Positions 26,490 through 35,007 of a DNA stretch of 64,000 bases are shown piece after piece. Under the pieces are notes generated by a model that did not search any database, had not been told where the DNA came from, and saw nothing but the letters and a program-made list of their open reading frames with translations. The stretch is from contig JBPKMA010000009.1 of assembly GCA_051293835.1 (NCBI GenBank), positions 91,124 through 155,123 of the forward strand, written 5' to 3'. A program made the translations under genes and the position numbers. How positions within the stretch are numbered: the first letter of the stretch is position 1; the number at the start of each line of letters is the position of its first letter. The DNA is from DATLZU01 sp051293835 (GTDB taxonomy: Bacteria > Nitrospirota > Nitrospiria > Nitrospirales > Nitrospiraceae).

Positions 26490-27839
26490 TCACGCCTCTT
26501 TCTTTGGGCTGACCGGTTTGACGTACAGTTTCAGACCCTCCACGCGTGTGACTTCGGCCTGATCGCCTGGCTTAAGCGGCTGCTCGCTGATGGCTTCCCA
26601 CAGCTCCCCGTGTATGGTGAGCTGTCCCTTCGGATCCAGTGCCGTCTTGGCCACTCCGATCAATCCGATCATCCCCTCACGGCCGGTCAGCGGTTGCCGT
26701 CTCATAGCCCTTACCCCCATGCCGACGATGAATATTGTAAACAAGGCTGCGATGCCAACGACAGGAAGAATGACGGCCCAAGAGATCTGGAGAAACGGGG
26801 CTTCGGCCTTCATCAGCATGAGGGACCCGAGAATCATGGAGATCACGCCGCCGATGGCCAGCAAGCCGAAGCTGGTGATGGTCGCTTCCAGAATGAAAAA
26901 CACGATGCCCAGCAGGATCAGCAGGACGCCGGCATAGTTTACCGGCAAGGATTGGAAGGAATAAAACGCCAGGATCAGGCTGATCGCGCCGACAATCCCT
27001 GGCAGGATCGCACCCGGATTGTAAAGTTCGGCCAAGAGGCCGATGGTGCCGATAGTCATCAACAGATAGGCGATGTTAGGATCGCTGAGGGCCTTGAGCA
27101 TTTCCAGGCGCCATCCCATCGGAAACTCGACTACTGCCGCGTCCTTCGTCCGCAGAACGATGGCTTCGCGTCCAAGGTTCACCGATCGGCCGTCCACGGC
27201 CTTGAGCAGAGTCGGTACATCCTCCGCGATGAGGTCGACGATCTTGAGCTTTACCGCTTCTTTTTCAGTGACCGACACGCTCTTGCGCACCGCCTCCTCT
27301 GCCCACGACACATTCCGGCCTCGCTGCTCGGCGATGGACTTGAGGTAAGCCACCGAATCGTTCTCGACTTTCTCCTTCATCGTCTTGTCCAGTTCACCGC
27401 CGCCCATCGCGACCGGGTGGGCGGCCCCGATGTTCGTGCCGGGTGCCATCGCCGCGATATGCGCCGCCATCGTGATGAAGACGCCGGCCGAAGCCGCACG
27501 GCCGCCGGATGGAGCTACATAGACGATGATCGGGATCGGTGAGCCGGTGAAGTCTTTGATGATGACGCGCATGGACGTGTCGAGTCCGCCCGGTGTGTCC
27601 AGGCGGAGGATCAGCGCGGAGGCGCTCTCCGCCTGCGCGAAGGCGATGGCGTCGTGCACGTATTCGGCGGCGACCGGATTGATCACACCTTCGTAGGTCG
27701 CCAGGACGACCGTCGAGGCGGCTCCAGCTTCGACCGAAAGCGCAACCAGCAGACCCACACTTACCGTCGCTTGGGCGAGCAGGCGCAACGATCGACCGGC
27801 GGTGAAAAACATTGCGGGACTGCGTCTGGAACCGTTCAT
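26490..27839 (-). CDS. NfeD family protein with N-terminal ClpP-class serine protease domain
   Basis: A 449-residue membrane protease. ATG at 27839 has a GAGGGA ribosome site; further upstream starts add residues outside the family. After a signal peptide, the protease domain has LRLDTPGGLDTSMR, the nucleophile region VAPSGGRAASAGVFI and the lysine-containing block GTNIGAAHPV. Four or five transmembrane helices follow (about residues 235-350), and a C-terminal OB-fold NfeD domain (LTGREGMIGLIGVAKTAL, DQAEVTRVEGLKLYV). It forms a coupled pair with the slipin gene. The partner prediction follows from family knowledge. Confidence 0.93.
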   Translation of the reverse strand: MNGSRRSPAMFFTAGRSLRLLAQATVSVGLLVALSVEAGAASTVVLATYEGVINPVAAEYVHDAIAFAQAESASALILRLDTPGGLDTSMRVIIKDFTGSPIPIIVYVAPSGGRAASAGVFITMAAHIAAMAPGTNIGAAHPVAMGGGELDKTMKEKVENDSVAYLKSIAEQRGRNVSWAEEAVRKSVSVTEKEAVKLKIVDLIAEDVPTLLKAVDGRSVNLGREAIVLRTKDAAVVEFPMGWRLEMLKALSDPNIAYLLMTIGTIGLLAELYNPGAILPGIVGAISLILAFYSFQSLPVNYAGVLLILLGIVFFILEATITSFGLLAIGGVISMILGSLMLMKAEAPFLQISWAVILPVVGIAALFTIFIVGMGVRAMRRQPLTGREGMIGLIGVAKTALDPKGQLTIHGELWEAISEQPLKPGDQAEVTRVEGLKLYVKPVSPKKEA

Positions 27840-28013
27840 CGAGAGGTCCCTCGCATGGCGCGGAAAAGGAGTGATGGCGTCCCTCAACATTCGATTAGAA
27901 ATGAGAAATGCGCAGGAATGTACCTGGATGATACGGTCCACCCGATACCCTGTCAAGGAACGGCCCCCCGTTCGGTTGCAAAGCCCAGACCGGTTTCCTA
28001 CAATGAGCCCGCC

Positions 28014-28865
28014 ATGGCACGGTTGCAAGACGGCGAGCGCATCCATCTCGTTGACAAGAAGGGACGGCACTATGCCCTGACGCTGAAGGCAGGGGCCATC
28101 TTTCAGCACAGCGGCGAGACGATCTCGCACGACATTCTGATTGGGAGGCCGGACGGCAGTCTTGTCACGCTATCCCGAGGCACGCGCATGATTGCCCTAC
28201 GTCCCACACTTGCCGAATACGTCTTGAAGATGCCGCGTGGCGCCCAGGTGATTTATCCCAAGGACCTGGCAATTATCGCGATGTGGGCCGACATCTATCC
28301 TGGCGCAAAGGTCTTCGAAGCCGGAACCGGCTCCGGCGCGTTGACGATGGCGCTGTTGCGAGCCGTCGGTCCGCGCGGATCGGTGGTGAGCTATGAAGCT
28401 CGTGAGGACTTCGCTCGCACCGCTGCCGGCAACATCGAACGGTATCTGGGCGCGACCCCCAATCTTACCATTGCCAGAGCCGATGCGTACGAAGGTATCA
28501 AGGTTCCTGCCGGGGGAGACCTCTTCGATCGGGTCGTGCTCGATCTTCCGGAACCCTGGCGGGTTGTTCCCCACGCCGCGAAGGTCCTGCGTTCGGGGGG
28601 CATCTACCTGAGTTTCGTTCCGACCGTGCCGCAGGTCATGCAGACCATCGAGGCGTTGGAGCGATCCGGTGTCTTCGGTTTGGTCCAAACTTTTGAAACG
28701 TTGCTGCGAACTTGGTCTGTGCAAGGACGGAGCGTCCGTCCGGATCATCGGATGGTGGCCCATTCGGGGTTTATCACGGTCGCGCGCAAGGTCGAGCCAG
28801 GGCAGGAGATGAATCGACCGGGCGGAACTGCTGAGGAACTCAACGGCCGGAGTGGAGCCGACTAG
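28014..28865 (+). CDS. trmI: tRNA (adenine(58)-N1)-methyltransferase TrmI
   Basis: Methylates N1 of A58 in the T-loop of tRNA. The 283-residue protein has the N-terminal FpvE-like domain and then a Rossmann SAM-binding fold with the key motif FEAGTGSGALTMALLRAVG, SYEAREDFARTAAGNI and the conserved DLPEPWRVV catalytic block, plus the RTWSVQGRSVRPDHRM signature near the end. ATG 28014 is used; longer in-frame starts overlap the divergent NfeD gene. No ribosome site is strong. Confidence 0.93.
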   Translation: MARLQDGERIHLVDKKGRHYALTLKAGAIFQHSGETISHDILIGRPDGSLVTLSRGTRMIALRPTLAEYVLKMPRGAQVIYPKDLAIIAMWADIYPGAKVFEAGTGSGALTMALLRAVGPRGSVVSYEAREDFARTAAGNIERYLGATPNLTIARADAYEGIKVPAGGDLFDRVVLDLPEPWRVVPHAAKVLRSGGIYLSFVPTVPQVMQTIEALERSGVFGLVQTFETLLRTWSVQGRSVRPDHRMVAHSGFITVARKVEPGQEMNRPGGTAEELNGRSGAD

Positions 28866-28875
28866 AGGAAACTCG

Positions 28876-29631
28876 ATGAGCAGGCTGCGCGGCAAGGTGG
28901 CATTGATCACGGGCGGCAACTCCGGTATCGGCGAAGCGATCGCGACGCTGTTCGCCCAGGAAGGCGCGGCAGTCACCATCACAGGTCGACGTAAGGATCG
29001 ATTGGAGCGGGTGATCGGCGAGATTGGGCAAAGGGGTGGCCGGGCACTGGCCATGGCCGGATCGGTGACCGATGAAACCCATGCGCGGGAAGCGGTCGCG
29101 CAAACGGTCCGGACATTCGGCCGACTGGACATTCTGGTCAATAACGCCGGCATCGGGGACTTCGGAAAGAAAATTCACGAGACAGACGACGCCACCTGGC
29201 AGCGGATGCTCGACGTCAACGTCACCGGCGTGTTCCGCATGACTCGGGCGGCGATCCCTGAAATGCTGAAAGCGGGCGGAGGAGCGATCATCAACATTTC
29301 TTCAGTCGCCAGCCTGGTCGGGCTTCCCATGCTCTCCGCGTATGCGGCCTCCAAGGGAGCGCTGGATGCCCTCACCCGCGCGATCGCCGTTGATTACGCC
29401 GCGCAAGGGATCCGCTGCAACGTGGTGAATCCCGGCCTCATCGAGACACCGATGGCTGAAAGTCTGTTGAGCGATCCGGCACGAACGGCCGAGGTGTTGA
29501 GACAGTACCTTATCGCGCGTCCTGGCAAACCCGAAGAAGTGGCAAAGCTGGTGCTCTATCTCGCGTCCGACGATGCTTCCTGGGTCACCGGCGGCACCTT
29601 CACGATTGACGGCGGTATGACCGCGCATTGA
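28876..29631 (+). CDS. Short-chain dehydrogenase/reductase (SDR) family oxidoreductase
   Basis: A classical 251-residue NAD(P)-dependent SDR. It has TGGNSGIGEA for the cofactor, NNAGIGDF, the catalytic Ser in ISSVAS, the Tyr-Lys pair in SAYAASKGAL and the C-terminal VTGGTFTIDGGM. An Arg-rich TGRRKDR after beta-2 suggests NADP preference. ATG 28876 has an AGAGGA ribosome site. The substrate cannot be told from sequence. It follows trmI by 10 bases and precedes aroE by a small gene. Confidence 0.9.
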   Translation: MSRLRGKVALITGGNSGIGEAIATLFAQEGAAVTITGRRKDRLERVIGEIGQRGGRALAMAGSVTDETHAREAVAQTVRTFGRLDILVNNAGIGDFGKKIHETDDATWQRMLDVNVTGVFRMTRAAIPEMLKAGGGAIINISSVASLVGLPMLSAYAASKGALDALTRAIAVDYAAQGIRCNVVNPGLIETPMAESLLSDPARTAEVLRQYLIARPGKPEEVAKLVLYLASDDASWVTGGTFTIDGGMTAH

Positions 29632-29655
29632 TATTTTGGTACGGAGAGCACATCA

Positions 29656-29994
29656 GTGCGACCGCGAAGGAAAGGCGAAGCCGTGACTGTGTGGCGTACC
29701 TGTGCTCTGTGGATCGTGATCGCCATCACGACGGTGGCGATCCCGGCTTGGGTCTACGGCGGGATCGACTTCTCGGGCACCGTTCTGTCGGTTGATCCAG
29801 AAGCGGGGAAATTTGTGGTGAAGAAGGCGGACGGCGGAACGCGGTTCACCTTTGTCGCCAACGACAAAACCGCATTCGACGGCCGAGGCCTCAAAGACCT
29901 CAGGGATCTGAAAAAAGGCGATCAGGTCGTTGTGACGTATCAGGTATCGGGGAGCCATTACGTCGCCCTGAAGGTGATGGTCAAAGAGAGATAG
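29656..29994 (+). CDS. Hypothetical exported protein, 112 aa
   Basis: No family recognised. A signal-like hydrophobic segment (ALWIVIAITTVAIPAWVYG) precedes a small beta-rich domain (FSGTVLSVDPEAGKFVVKKADG, LKKGDQVVVTYQ), which has the shape of an OB-type periplasmic domain such as those of the DUF5666 kind. GTG at 29656 and GTG at 29683 are both possible starts; the latter has a closer AAGG site. Confidence 0.6.
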   Translation: MRPRRKGEAVTVWRTCALWIVIAITTVAIPAWVYGGIDFSGTVLSVDPEAGKFVVKKADGGTRFTFVANDKTAFDGRGLKDLRDLKKGDQVVVTYQVSGSHYVALKVMVKER

Positions 29995-30021
29995 TTAAGA
30001 AAAACTTGACGGCCAGCCGCC

Positions 30022-30894
30022 GTGAGCCCTCTCGAAAAAATGGAAATCAACGCGCAGACCAAACTCTGTGGGGTCATCGGCAACCCAGTGGAACATTCCT
30101 TGTCCCCGGCCATTCATAACGCGGCCTTTCAGAAGCTCGGCCTGAATTTCGTGTACCTAGCCTTTCGGGTGGAAAACATCGCTGACGCGATTCGAGGCAT
30201 CCGGTCGCTGGGAAATGTGCGCGGCTTCAGCGTGACCATCCCACACAAAGTGTCTGCCATCCGGTACCTCGACGAGGTGGAGCCGACGGCCCGGCACATC
30301 GGGGCCATCAATACCATAGTAGTGGACGATGGAAAACTGATCGGCTACAACACAGACGCTTCAGGAGCCCTGCAAGCTCTGCGGGATGGCGGTGTCGAAC
30401 TGAAGGGACGGCGGGTGGCGATGCTGGGATCGGGCGGCGCTGCGCGCGCCATCGCTTTTGCGCTGGCGGCGGACTCTGGCGTGGCGGAACTGTTTATCCT
30501 GGGAATCGACGAGGCCAAGCGACGGGGCCTCGTCCGCGACCTCCAGGCCAAGACCTCCCTCCGCGTTCATGAGGCGACTCTGAGCGAAGACACCCTCCGT
30601 CGCCTGTTGCCAGGCGTGCAGGTCCTGATCCACTGCACGCCGGTCGGAATGCACCCCCGGATTGAGGAAAGCTGTGTTCCGGCCGAGTTGCTCCATGCTC
30701 GTCTGGCTGTCATGGACATCGTGTATAACCCGCCAGAGACACGTCTGATCAGGGACGCTACGGCTGCCGGCTGTCAGACCGTTCGCGGCCTTGAGATGTT
30801 TCTTAACCAGGCCGCCGCACAGTTCGAACTCTGGACGAACCGACCAGCTCCCACTGACGTGATGCGGGCTGTGCTGGTATCCCGCTTCGCATGA
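30022..30894 (+). CDS. aroE: Shikimate dehydrogenase
   Basis: NADPH-dependent reduction of 3-dehydroshikimate to shikimate. The 290-residue protein has CGVIGNPVEHSLSPAIHNAAF, the substrate motif VTIPHKVSAIRYLD, INTIVVDDGKLIGYNTDASG, the Rossmann GSGGAARAIAFAL and MDIVYNPPET. GTG 30022 is used; ATG 30040 is a plausible shorter start. It overlaps aroK by four bases (ATGA), so the two are translationally coupled. It is 22 kb from the main aromatic cluster. Confidence 0.95.
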   Translation: MSPLEKMEINAQTKLCGVIGNPVEHSLSPAIHNAAFQKLGLNFVYLAFRVENIADAIRGIRSLGNVRGFSVTIPHKVSAIRYLDEVEPTARHIGAINTIVVDDGKLIGYNTDASGALQALRDGGVELKGRRVAMLGSGGAARAIAFALAADSGVAELFILGIDEAKRRGLVRDLQAKTSLRVHEATLSEDTLRRLLPGVQVLIHCTPVGMHPRIEESCVPAELLHARLAVMDIVYNPPETRLIRDATAAGCQTVRGLEMFLNQAAAQFELWTNRPAPTDVMRAVLVSRFA

Positions 30895-31391
30895 ATATCG
30901 TTCTGATCGGATATCGCGGTACCGGCAAGAGTACGGTGGGCAAAATTCTGGCGGCTAAGCTGGGACGCGAATTGGTCTCGACGGACGCCGAAGTTGTCAA
31001 GCGGGCCAAGCTGTCGATCTCCGAGATTGTGCAACAGTTTGGCTGGGAACATTTTCGAGATTTGGAGTCGGAGGTGTGCCAGGACGTGGGCAAAAAAGAC
31101 GGCTTGGTCATCGATACCGGCGGAGGCGCGATCCTCCGCCAGCAGAACGTGGATGTTCTCAAAAAAAACGGGACGCTGTTCTGGCTGACCGCGGAAGTCC
31201 CGACGATCGCCCAACGCATCGGCGGGGATACCCAACGCCCTTCCCTGACCGGTACCAAGTCCTTTACTGAGGAAATTCAGGAGGTGCTCCAACAGCGCCT
31301 CCCAAAGTATCAAGCCGCCGCAGACCACGTGATTGCGACGGAAGGGCGAACAGTCGAGGAGGTGGTCGCCAGTATCCTGGCCAGGGTGTGA
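30891..31391 (+). CDS. aroK: Shikimate kinase
   Basis: Phosphorylates shikimate at C3. The 166-residue protein has the P-loop GYRGTGKSTVG, the DAE metal/substrate motif (STDAEV), the FRDLESEV shikimate-binding region, IDTGGGAI and the lid region with RPSLTG. It lacks the nearby aroB or aroC expected in some organisms. The ATG overlaps the aroE stop. Confidence 0.95.
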   Translation: MNIVLIGYRGTGKSTVGKILAAKLGRELVSTDAEVVKRAKLSISEIVQQFGWEHFRDLESEVCQDVGKKDGLVIDTGGGAILRQQNVDVLKKNGTLFWLTAEVPTIAQRIGGDTQRPSLTGTKSFTEEIQEVLQQRLPKYQAAADHVIATEGRTVEEVVASILARV

Positions 31392-31643
31392 ACCCGCCAG
31401 GAGCGGCCCTCCGTATTGATCTGTTTGGAAGCCCGTGCTATGTTGTCTCTTGCAATTCATCGCTGCGGGGCCGAGTGATGGAGAGCGAAGCGGAGTGGCC
31501 CTGATTCGATGTTGCCTTGCGTGAGGAAGTTGGCCGGACAGCGCGAGTGAGTGGACGGTGCAGTTGCATTAGCGCCAGGAAGTCTCTCCCTCCCTCCTCC
31601 ATTTCTTCCCAAGACAATATCAACAGCAGTGACGGAGGTCGCT

Positions 31644-31955
31644 ATGGGGAACAAATTGTATGTTGGAAGTCTACCCTACTCGACGACTGAGCAACAGCTG
31701 GCAGAGTTGTTCTCCCAGCACGGAACCGTCCAATCCGCGAAAGTGATCACGGATCGATACACCGGGCAGTCACGAGGCTTTGGGTTCGTGGAAATGTCCA
31801 CGCCGGAAGAGGCACAGAAGGCCATTGCGGCACTCAATGGGAGTCAATTGGGCGGTCGGACGCTCGTCGTCAACGAAGCCAGACCGCAGGAGAAACGGCC
31901 TTCCGGTGGGGGCAATCCCGGCGGCAGTGGAGGGGGAGACCGAGATCGCTGGTAG
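31644..31955 (+). CDS. RRM-type RNA-binding protein
   Basis: A 103-residue protein with one RNA recognition motif: RNP2 LYVGSL and RNP1 RGFGFVEM. The C-terminal tail is glycine-rich (GGGNPGGSGGGD) and basic. It resembles the small bacterial RRM proteins related to plant glycine-rich RNA-binding proteins and cyanobacterial Rbp proteins, which often act in cold shock. ATG 31644 has a GGAGG ribosome site. A strong terminator follows 38 bases downstream. Confidence 0.9.
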   Translation: MGNKLYVGSLPYSTTEQQLAELFSQHGTVQSAKVITDRYTGQSRGFGFVEMSTPEEAQKAIAALNGSQLGGRTLVVNEARPQEKRPSGGGNPGGSGGGDRDRW

Positions 31956-31992
31956 AGGGTCGGTTCTGACCGTGTGCAAGCTGAAAGAGCAT

Positions 31993-32026
31993 CAAAAAGG
32001 GCCGCTGGCAACAGCGGCCCTTTTTG
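31993..32026. terminator. Strong intrinsic terminator (bidirectional type)
   Basis: A 15-bp stem (31993-32007 with 32012-32026) encloses the GCAA loop. The paired A and T ends form the tracts, so it should terminate the RRM gene transcript on the plus strand and could also act on the minus strand. The GNRA-type tetraloop is notable. Confidence 0.85.
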
Positions 32027-32073
32027 ATTGTCGGGTACCGATCGCGCACGCGGCGCTGTGAAACACTGCGGTC

Positions 32074-32102
32074 TTGACAAGGTTAAATCCAAGTGATTCA
32101 CT
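32074..32102 (+). promoter_or_regulatory. Candidate promoter for tRNA-Arg
   Basis: TTGACA at 32074-32079 is a consensus -35 box. A -10-like TTCACT follows at 32097-32102 after 17 bases, and the tRNA starts at 32113. The -10 is weak, so the call is moderate. Confidence 0.45.
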
Positions 32103-32112
32103 CACGGTTCGT

Positions 32113-32189
32113 GCGCCCGTAGCTCAGTTGGATAGAGCGTCGGGCTTCGAACCCGCAGGTCGCAGGTTCAAGTCCTGCCGGGCGCACCA
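32113..32189 (+). tRNA. tRNA-Arg (anticodon UCG)
   Basis: A 77-nt cloverleaf with acceptor stem GCGCCCG (32113-32119) paired to CGGGCGC, D stem GCTC/GAGC, anticodon loop CTTCGAA (anticodon TCG), T stem GCAGG with TTCAAGT loop and 3' CCA encoded (32187-32189). The outermost anticodon-stem pair is a mismatch in my folding. It reads CGA/CGG arginine codons by wobble. Confidence 0.95.
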
Positions 32190-32212
32190 TCTGCAAGCAC
32201 AAGAACCGGATA

Positions 32213-32557
32213 GTGTTTTTTGTGGCTCGCACTGCCCTCCCCACCATTGGACGACTCCTTCTCGGCTTCGTGCTGTTTCTGAGCGCGTGCAGCGATCAGT
32301 ACACCGTCTTCCACAGTCAAACCGGTCTGCCGATCCTGCTGATCAAGCGTGCCTATACTTACCGCGGCTGCATTGAGACCATGCGGGCAGAAGCCGCCCG
32401 TTTGGGGGTAACCTTCCGGTATATTCACGTCAAGGGTTCGTGGTCCGGTCAAACGCTTCTCTGGCCGTTCGATCCAGGCTATGCCTGCGAAGCGGTGATC
32501 GGCCCTGAACGGCCTCTATCGGGGGCGTATGCGGACAGGTTTCCCCTTCCGATGTGA
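32213..32557 (+). CDS. Putative lipoprotein, 114 aa
   Basis: No family recognised. The N-terminus has a hydrophobic core (LLLGFVLFLSAC) with a lipobox-like Cys at residue 26, so it is likely lipid-anchored. The mature part contains two more Cys (GCIETMRA and GYACEAV) that could form a disulfide. The start is a GTG at 32213 with a weak ribosome site; GTG 32222 is an alternative. It lies 23 bases after the tRNA gene. Confidence 0.5.
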   Translation: MFFVARTALPTIGRLLLGFVLFLSACSDQYTVFHSQTGLPILLIKRAYTYRGCIETMRAEAARLGVTFRYIHVKGSWSGQTLLWPFDPGYACEAVIGPERPLSGAYADRFPLPM

Positions 32558-32762
32558 TGTTCCGTTCCGGCCTGAGCCGTCCAACCCTTGCGCGGTACCC
32601 TGTTCAGGAAAGTTCGAATTGCTCGTACACTCCGAAGCTTTGAGAAAAAGAACGAGCGCAATTATTGAAGCTTTCAGTGGAAAGCTTGACGATGACGGAG
32701 GGGCTTCAGTACAGTGATGGACTGAGCCGCATGACTTGGTTGTCGCTTCGGAGGAATTCAGA

Positions 32763-33089
32763 GTGACCCAGCCTCGACCGCCTGTGCCCTTCGCGGCACA
32801 GGCTGTCCCGTTCGATGAATTTCTGGCCACCGGAAAGCTTCCCGACGACCTGATCACGAGCGAATATGTGGCGCAACAGTTCGTCGAGCGGCTGGTGCAC
32901 TATGTCCTCAGTGTTCCGGCCGGTAGTTACACCATGGCTCAGTTAGGGAAGCTGTTGGAACAGTTGGACCCTCGGTACCAAGTCTTTTTTTTCAAACGCC
33001 TGAAGGAAACCAGCCCCGAGAGCCTCAAGGATTTCGCTCCGCTCTACTATGGTTTTATGAACGAATTCCATTCCTTGCTGTTCACCTAA
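32763..33089 (+). CDS. Hypothetical protein, 108 aa
   Basis: No family recognised. The GTG start 32763 has a strong GGAGG ribosome site 7 bases upstream. A soluble, Leu- and Phe-rich alpha-helical protein (EYVAQQFVERLVHYVL, QLDPRYQVFFFKRLK) without a signal peptide. The 205 bases before it hold nothing clear. Confidence 0.6.
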   Translation: MTQPRPPVPFAAQAVPFDEFLATGKLPDDLITSEYVAQQFVERLVHYVLSVPAGSYTMAQLGKLLEQLDPRYQVFFFKRLKETSPESLKDFAPLYYGFMNEFHSLLFT

Positions 33090-33104
33090 CCGCGCAAATA
33101 CCGC

Positions 33105-33132
33105 TTGTCCCCGGTCGGTTCTCATGTATAAT
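33105..33132 (+). promoter_or_regulatory. Sigma-70-like promoter for the gene at 33160
   Basis: TTGTCC (33105-33110) and a perfect TATAAT (33127-33132) are separated by 16 bases, with TG directly before the -10. The transcript would start near 33139 and reach ATG 33160 after about 20 nt, with a GAGGAG ribosome site. Confidence 0.6.
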
Positions 33133-33159
33133 ATTTTAGAGTCTGAAACGAGGAGAAGT

Positions 33160-33528
33160 ATGACTCCAACGCTGCAACGAGCTGTAACCAGCTTTTACAA
33201 CCTAGTGTATGAGGCGCAGACATTTGCCACCACCATGGCGAGAATTGACACCGCCGAACAGGAACACTATGCTGGCCGGATCGAAGGTCTGAACTGGGTT
33301 CTTGACCGGTGCCAGGAACTCGAGGACATGGACGCCAACCTGACACCTTCTTCCCTACAGCGGGTGTTGACCGACGTTAAATCCGACTTGGATCATGAAC
33401 TGTCGGTGCAGCGCCGTGAGAAGGGCCGACGGGCGGACGGACGTGAGGAGGCGCTCATCTTCGTGGCAGATTATCTGTCCAGCCTCATTACCGCGACTGA
33501 GATCGAATCCGCCAAGAGTTCGGTGTAA
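33160..33528 (+). CDS. Hypothetical protein, 122 aa
   Basis: No family recognised. A helical, charged cytoplasmic protein; residues 20-95 look like a long antiparallel helical bundle with heptad-like spacing (AEQEHYAGRIEGLNWVLDRCQE). ATG 33160 has a strong GAGGAG ribosome site and a clear promoter upstream. Confidence 0.65.
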   Translation: MTPTLQRAVTSFYNLVYEAQTFATTMARIDTAEQEHYAGRIEGLNWVLDRCQELEDMDANLTPSSLQRVLTDVKSDLDHELSVQRREKGRRADGREEALIFVADYLSSLITATEIESAKSSV

Positions 33529-33770
33529 CCTTCGACAACATGTCCGCGGCTTCCCGACCGCGCCTTATCTTGATGGGGTGCGCGGAAAGGAGGTGTGTCT
33601 CTGCGCTGGCTGACGAAAGGTTCCACCTGAAGAAAGCTGTGGGCGCGAGTCCGGGCGGGGACGGACGGATGGGCAATGCTGCGTGGTGGTCGTCTTCGCC
33701 GCGGTACATCGGGGGCATCAACTACTAAAACTAATACGGTATGGGTTCAGGTTTTTTGGCCAGGAATCCC

Positions 33771-34004
33771 ATGGTGCGAGAATGGATCGTCTTCGCGATT
33801 TGTCTCGGTCTTGGGGGACATATTGCGGTGGGAGTGATCCTGCATGCACCTGAACGCTGGCTATGGAGCAATGCCGGGCTCTACGGGCTGCTCATCGGTT
33901 TTGCCGTGTACGTCGTCGTTCAGCTTGGCCGTTCCGTCTGGTGGTTTTATCGAAGCCGCCGGGCGACCGTAGGAAAGAGTCCACCGCCGTGGTCAGCCCA
34001 GTAA
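33771..34004 (+). CDS. Small membrane protein, hypothetical
   Basis: Two hydrophobic helices (about residues 5-22 and 34-54) with a positive C-terminal tail (YRSRRATVGKSPPPW), predicted as an inner-membrane hairpin with both ends in the cytoplasm. ATG 33771 has an AGGA site; 33741 is an in-frame alternative without one. The preceding 240 bases (33529-33770) hold no convincing gene. Confidence 0.55.
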   Translation: MVREWIVFAICLGLGGHIAVGVILHAPERWLWSNAGLYGLLIGFAVYVVVQLGRSVWWFYRSRRATVGKSPPPWSAQ

Positions 34005-34082
34005 GGTGTCAGACAGCGCGTGGAGCATCGCCTCTTGACCGTGAATCGGCGCTTCTCTACTCTTCTTCAAAAAGATTCAACC

Positions 34083-34373
34083 ATGTCGAGTGGGCAGAAG
34101 AAAGCTTGGTCTAATCGATCTGTCACTCCAGCCGAATGGGCAGGAACGCCGTACGGTATGACACCCGCAACCGGCCCGACCGACCAATACGGCTCCTTTC
34201 AGGCTTCGTTGCTCTACTGTCCTCAATGCCGTCAGGCCACTCCGACACGGCAACGCCTGCTGCTCGTGTTGCCGACCGGAAACCTATACGAGTATCGTTG
34301 CGCCCAATGTGGCACATCGACTGGGACGAAAACCGAAAACCAGCGCGTTGAGGTAGAACTCTTCCGGCCGTGA
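34083..34373 (+). CDS. Hypothetical zinc-ribbon protein, 96 aa
   Basis: Two CxxC pairs, YCPQC and RCAQC, about 27 residues apart, predict a zinc ribbon at the C-terminal half. The N-terminal half is polar and low-complexity. No ribosome site is obvious before ATG 34083. The function is unknown. Confidence 0.55.
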   Translation: MSSGQKKAWSNRSVTPAEWAGTPYGMTPATGPTDQYGSFQASLLYCPQCRQATPTRQRLLLVLPTGNLYEYRCAQCGTSTGTKTENQRVEVELFRP

Positions 34374-34540
34374 CTCCTGGTTCAGCCGATTCTCGAGCAT
34401 CTTGATATCCCTTTCTTTCGCCGTTCACCGGGTCCCCGCTGTTGCGAACCCGCCTATGCAGTTCGAAGATTTCCAAGGAAAGCCGCCAACAACGTGGCAA
34501 GGGTGGGAGAAACTCGATCCAGGGAGAGAAGGCAGTAGGG

Positions 34541-34825
34541 TCAGGTGAGTTGGTCGAGCGGAATCCCTTCCTCGATCAGCATCACTGGAATATCATCCCG
34601 GATGGGATAGACGATCTTTTGGTCGGCCCGCACCAAGCCGCCGTCTAACTTTTCTGTTACCGGCTTTTGGGCCTTATTCTTCAGCGTTCCCCTCTCGATG
34701 GCGGCGTTCAGCTTCTCGACCAGAATCTCGTCGGCCAGGCTGACTTCCTGTTTGGTTTCCGGACAGCAGAGAATGGCCAGCAGATCCGGAGCGATGTGAA
34801 CGCCTTTGCCTGTTGCCTCTCGCAT
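34541..34825 (-). CDS. Trm112-like protein
   Basis: A 94-residue protein matching the Trm112 (UPF0434) family by the N-terminal LLAILCCPETKQEVSL and the C-terminal YPIRDDIPVMLIEEGIPLD. In other organisms Trm112-like proteins activate methyltransferases. Only one CCPE-type motif is present; the second metal pair of classical Trm112 is missing, as in many bacterial members. ATG 34825 has GAGGAGG upstream. Confidence 0.85.
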   Translation of the reverse strand: MREATGKGVHIAPDLLAILCCPETKQEVSLADEILVEKLNAAIERGTLKNKAQKPVTEKLDGGLVRADQKIVYPIRDDIPVMLIEEGIPLDQLT

Positions 34826-34972
34826 GCTTGGACTTGCCTCCTCTGAGGTGAGATAAGCTGGCTTCCTGTCCTAGGACCGAAGCGCGAAGCAGAGCATAGT
34901 GCAACCCTCTTGCAAAGATCAAGATATTGACCGAATCCTGCTTTTTGATGTTTCATCCGGTCGGGTGAAGTC

Positions 34973-34981
34973 TGCTATACT
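34973..34981 (+). promoter_or_regulatory. Extended -10 promoter for the DUF502 gene
   Basis: TGCTATACT at 34973-34981 is an extended -10 element (TGnTATACT). No good -35 sits at normal spacing. A start site near 34988 would place ATG 35008 within 20 nt, consistent with a GGAG ribosome site between them. Confidence 0.45.
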
Positions 34982-35007
34982 GTGACGTTTGTACTGGAGC
35001 TGCTCTC

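Noticed and set aside
26229..27542. 437-codon plus-strand frame antisense to slipin/NfeD
   Set aside because: The sense strand encodes two well-conserved proteins; the antisense product is low-complexity and unrelated to any family.
27654..28013. N-terminal extension of trmI
   Set aside because: The longer frame overlaps the start of the divergent NfeD gene and adds 120 residues not found in TrmI proteins; ATG 28014 gives the normal N-terminus.
33540..33728. 62-codon frame between two small genes
   Set aside because: No ribosome site, no family features and Arg/Gly-rich translation typical of non-coding high-GC sequence.
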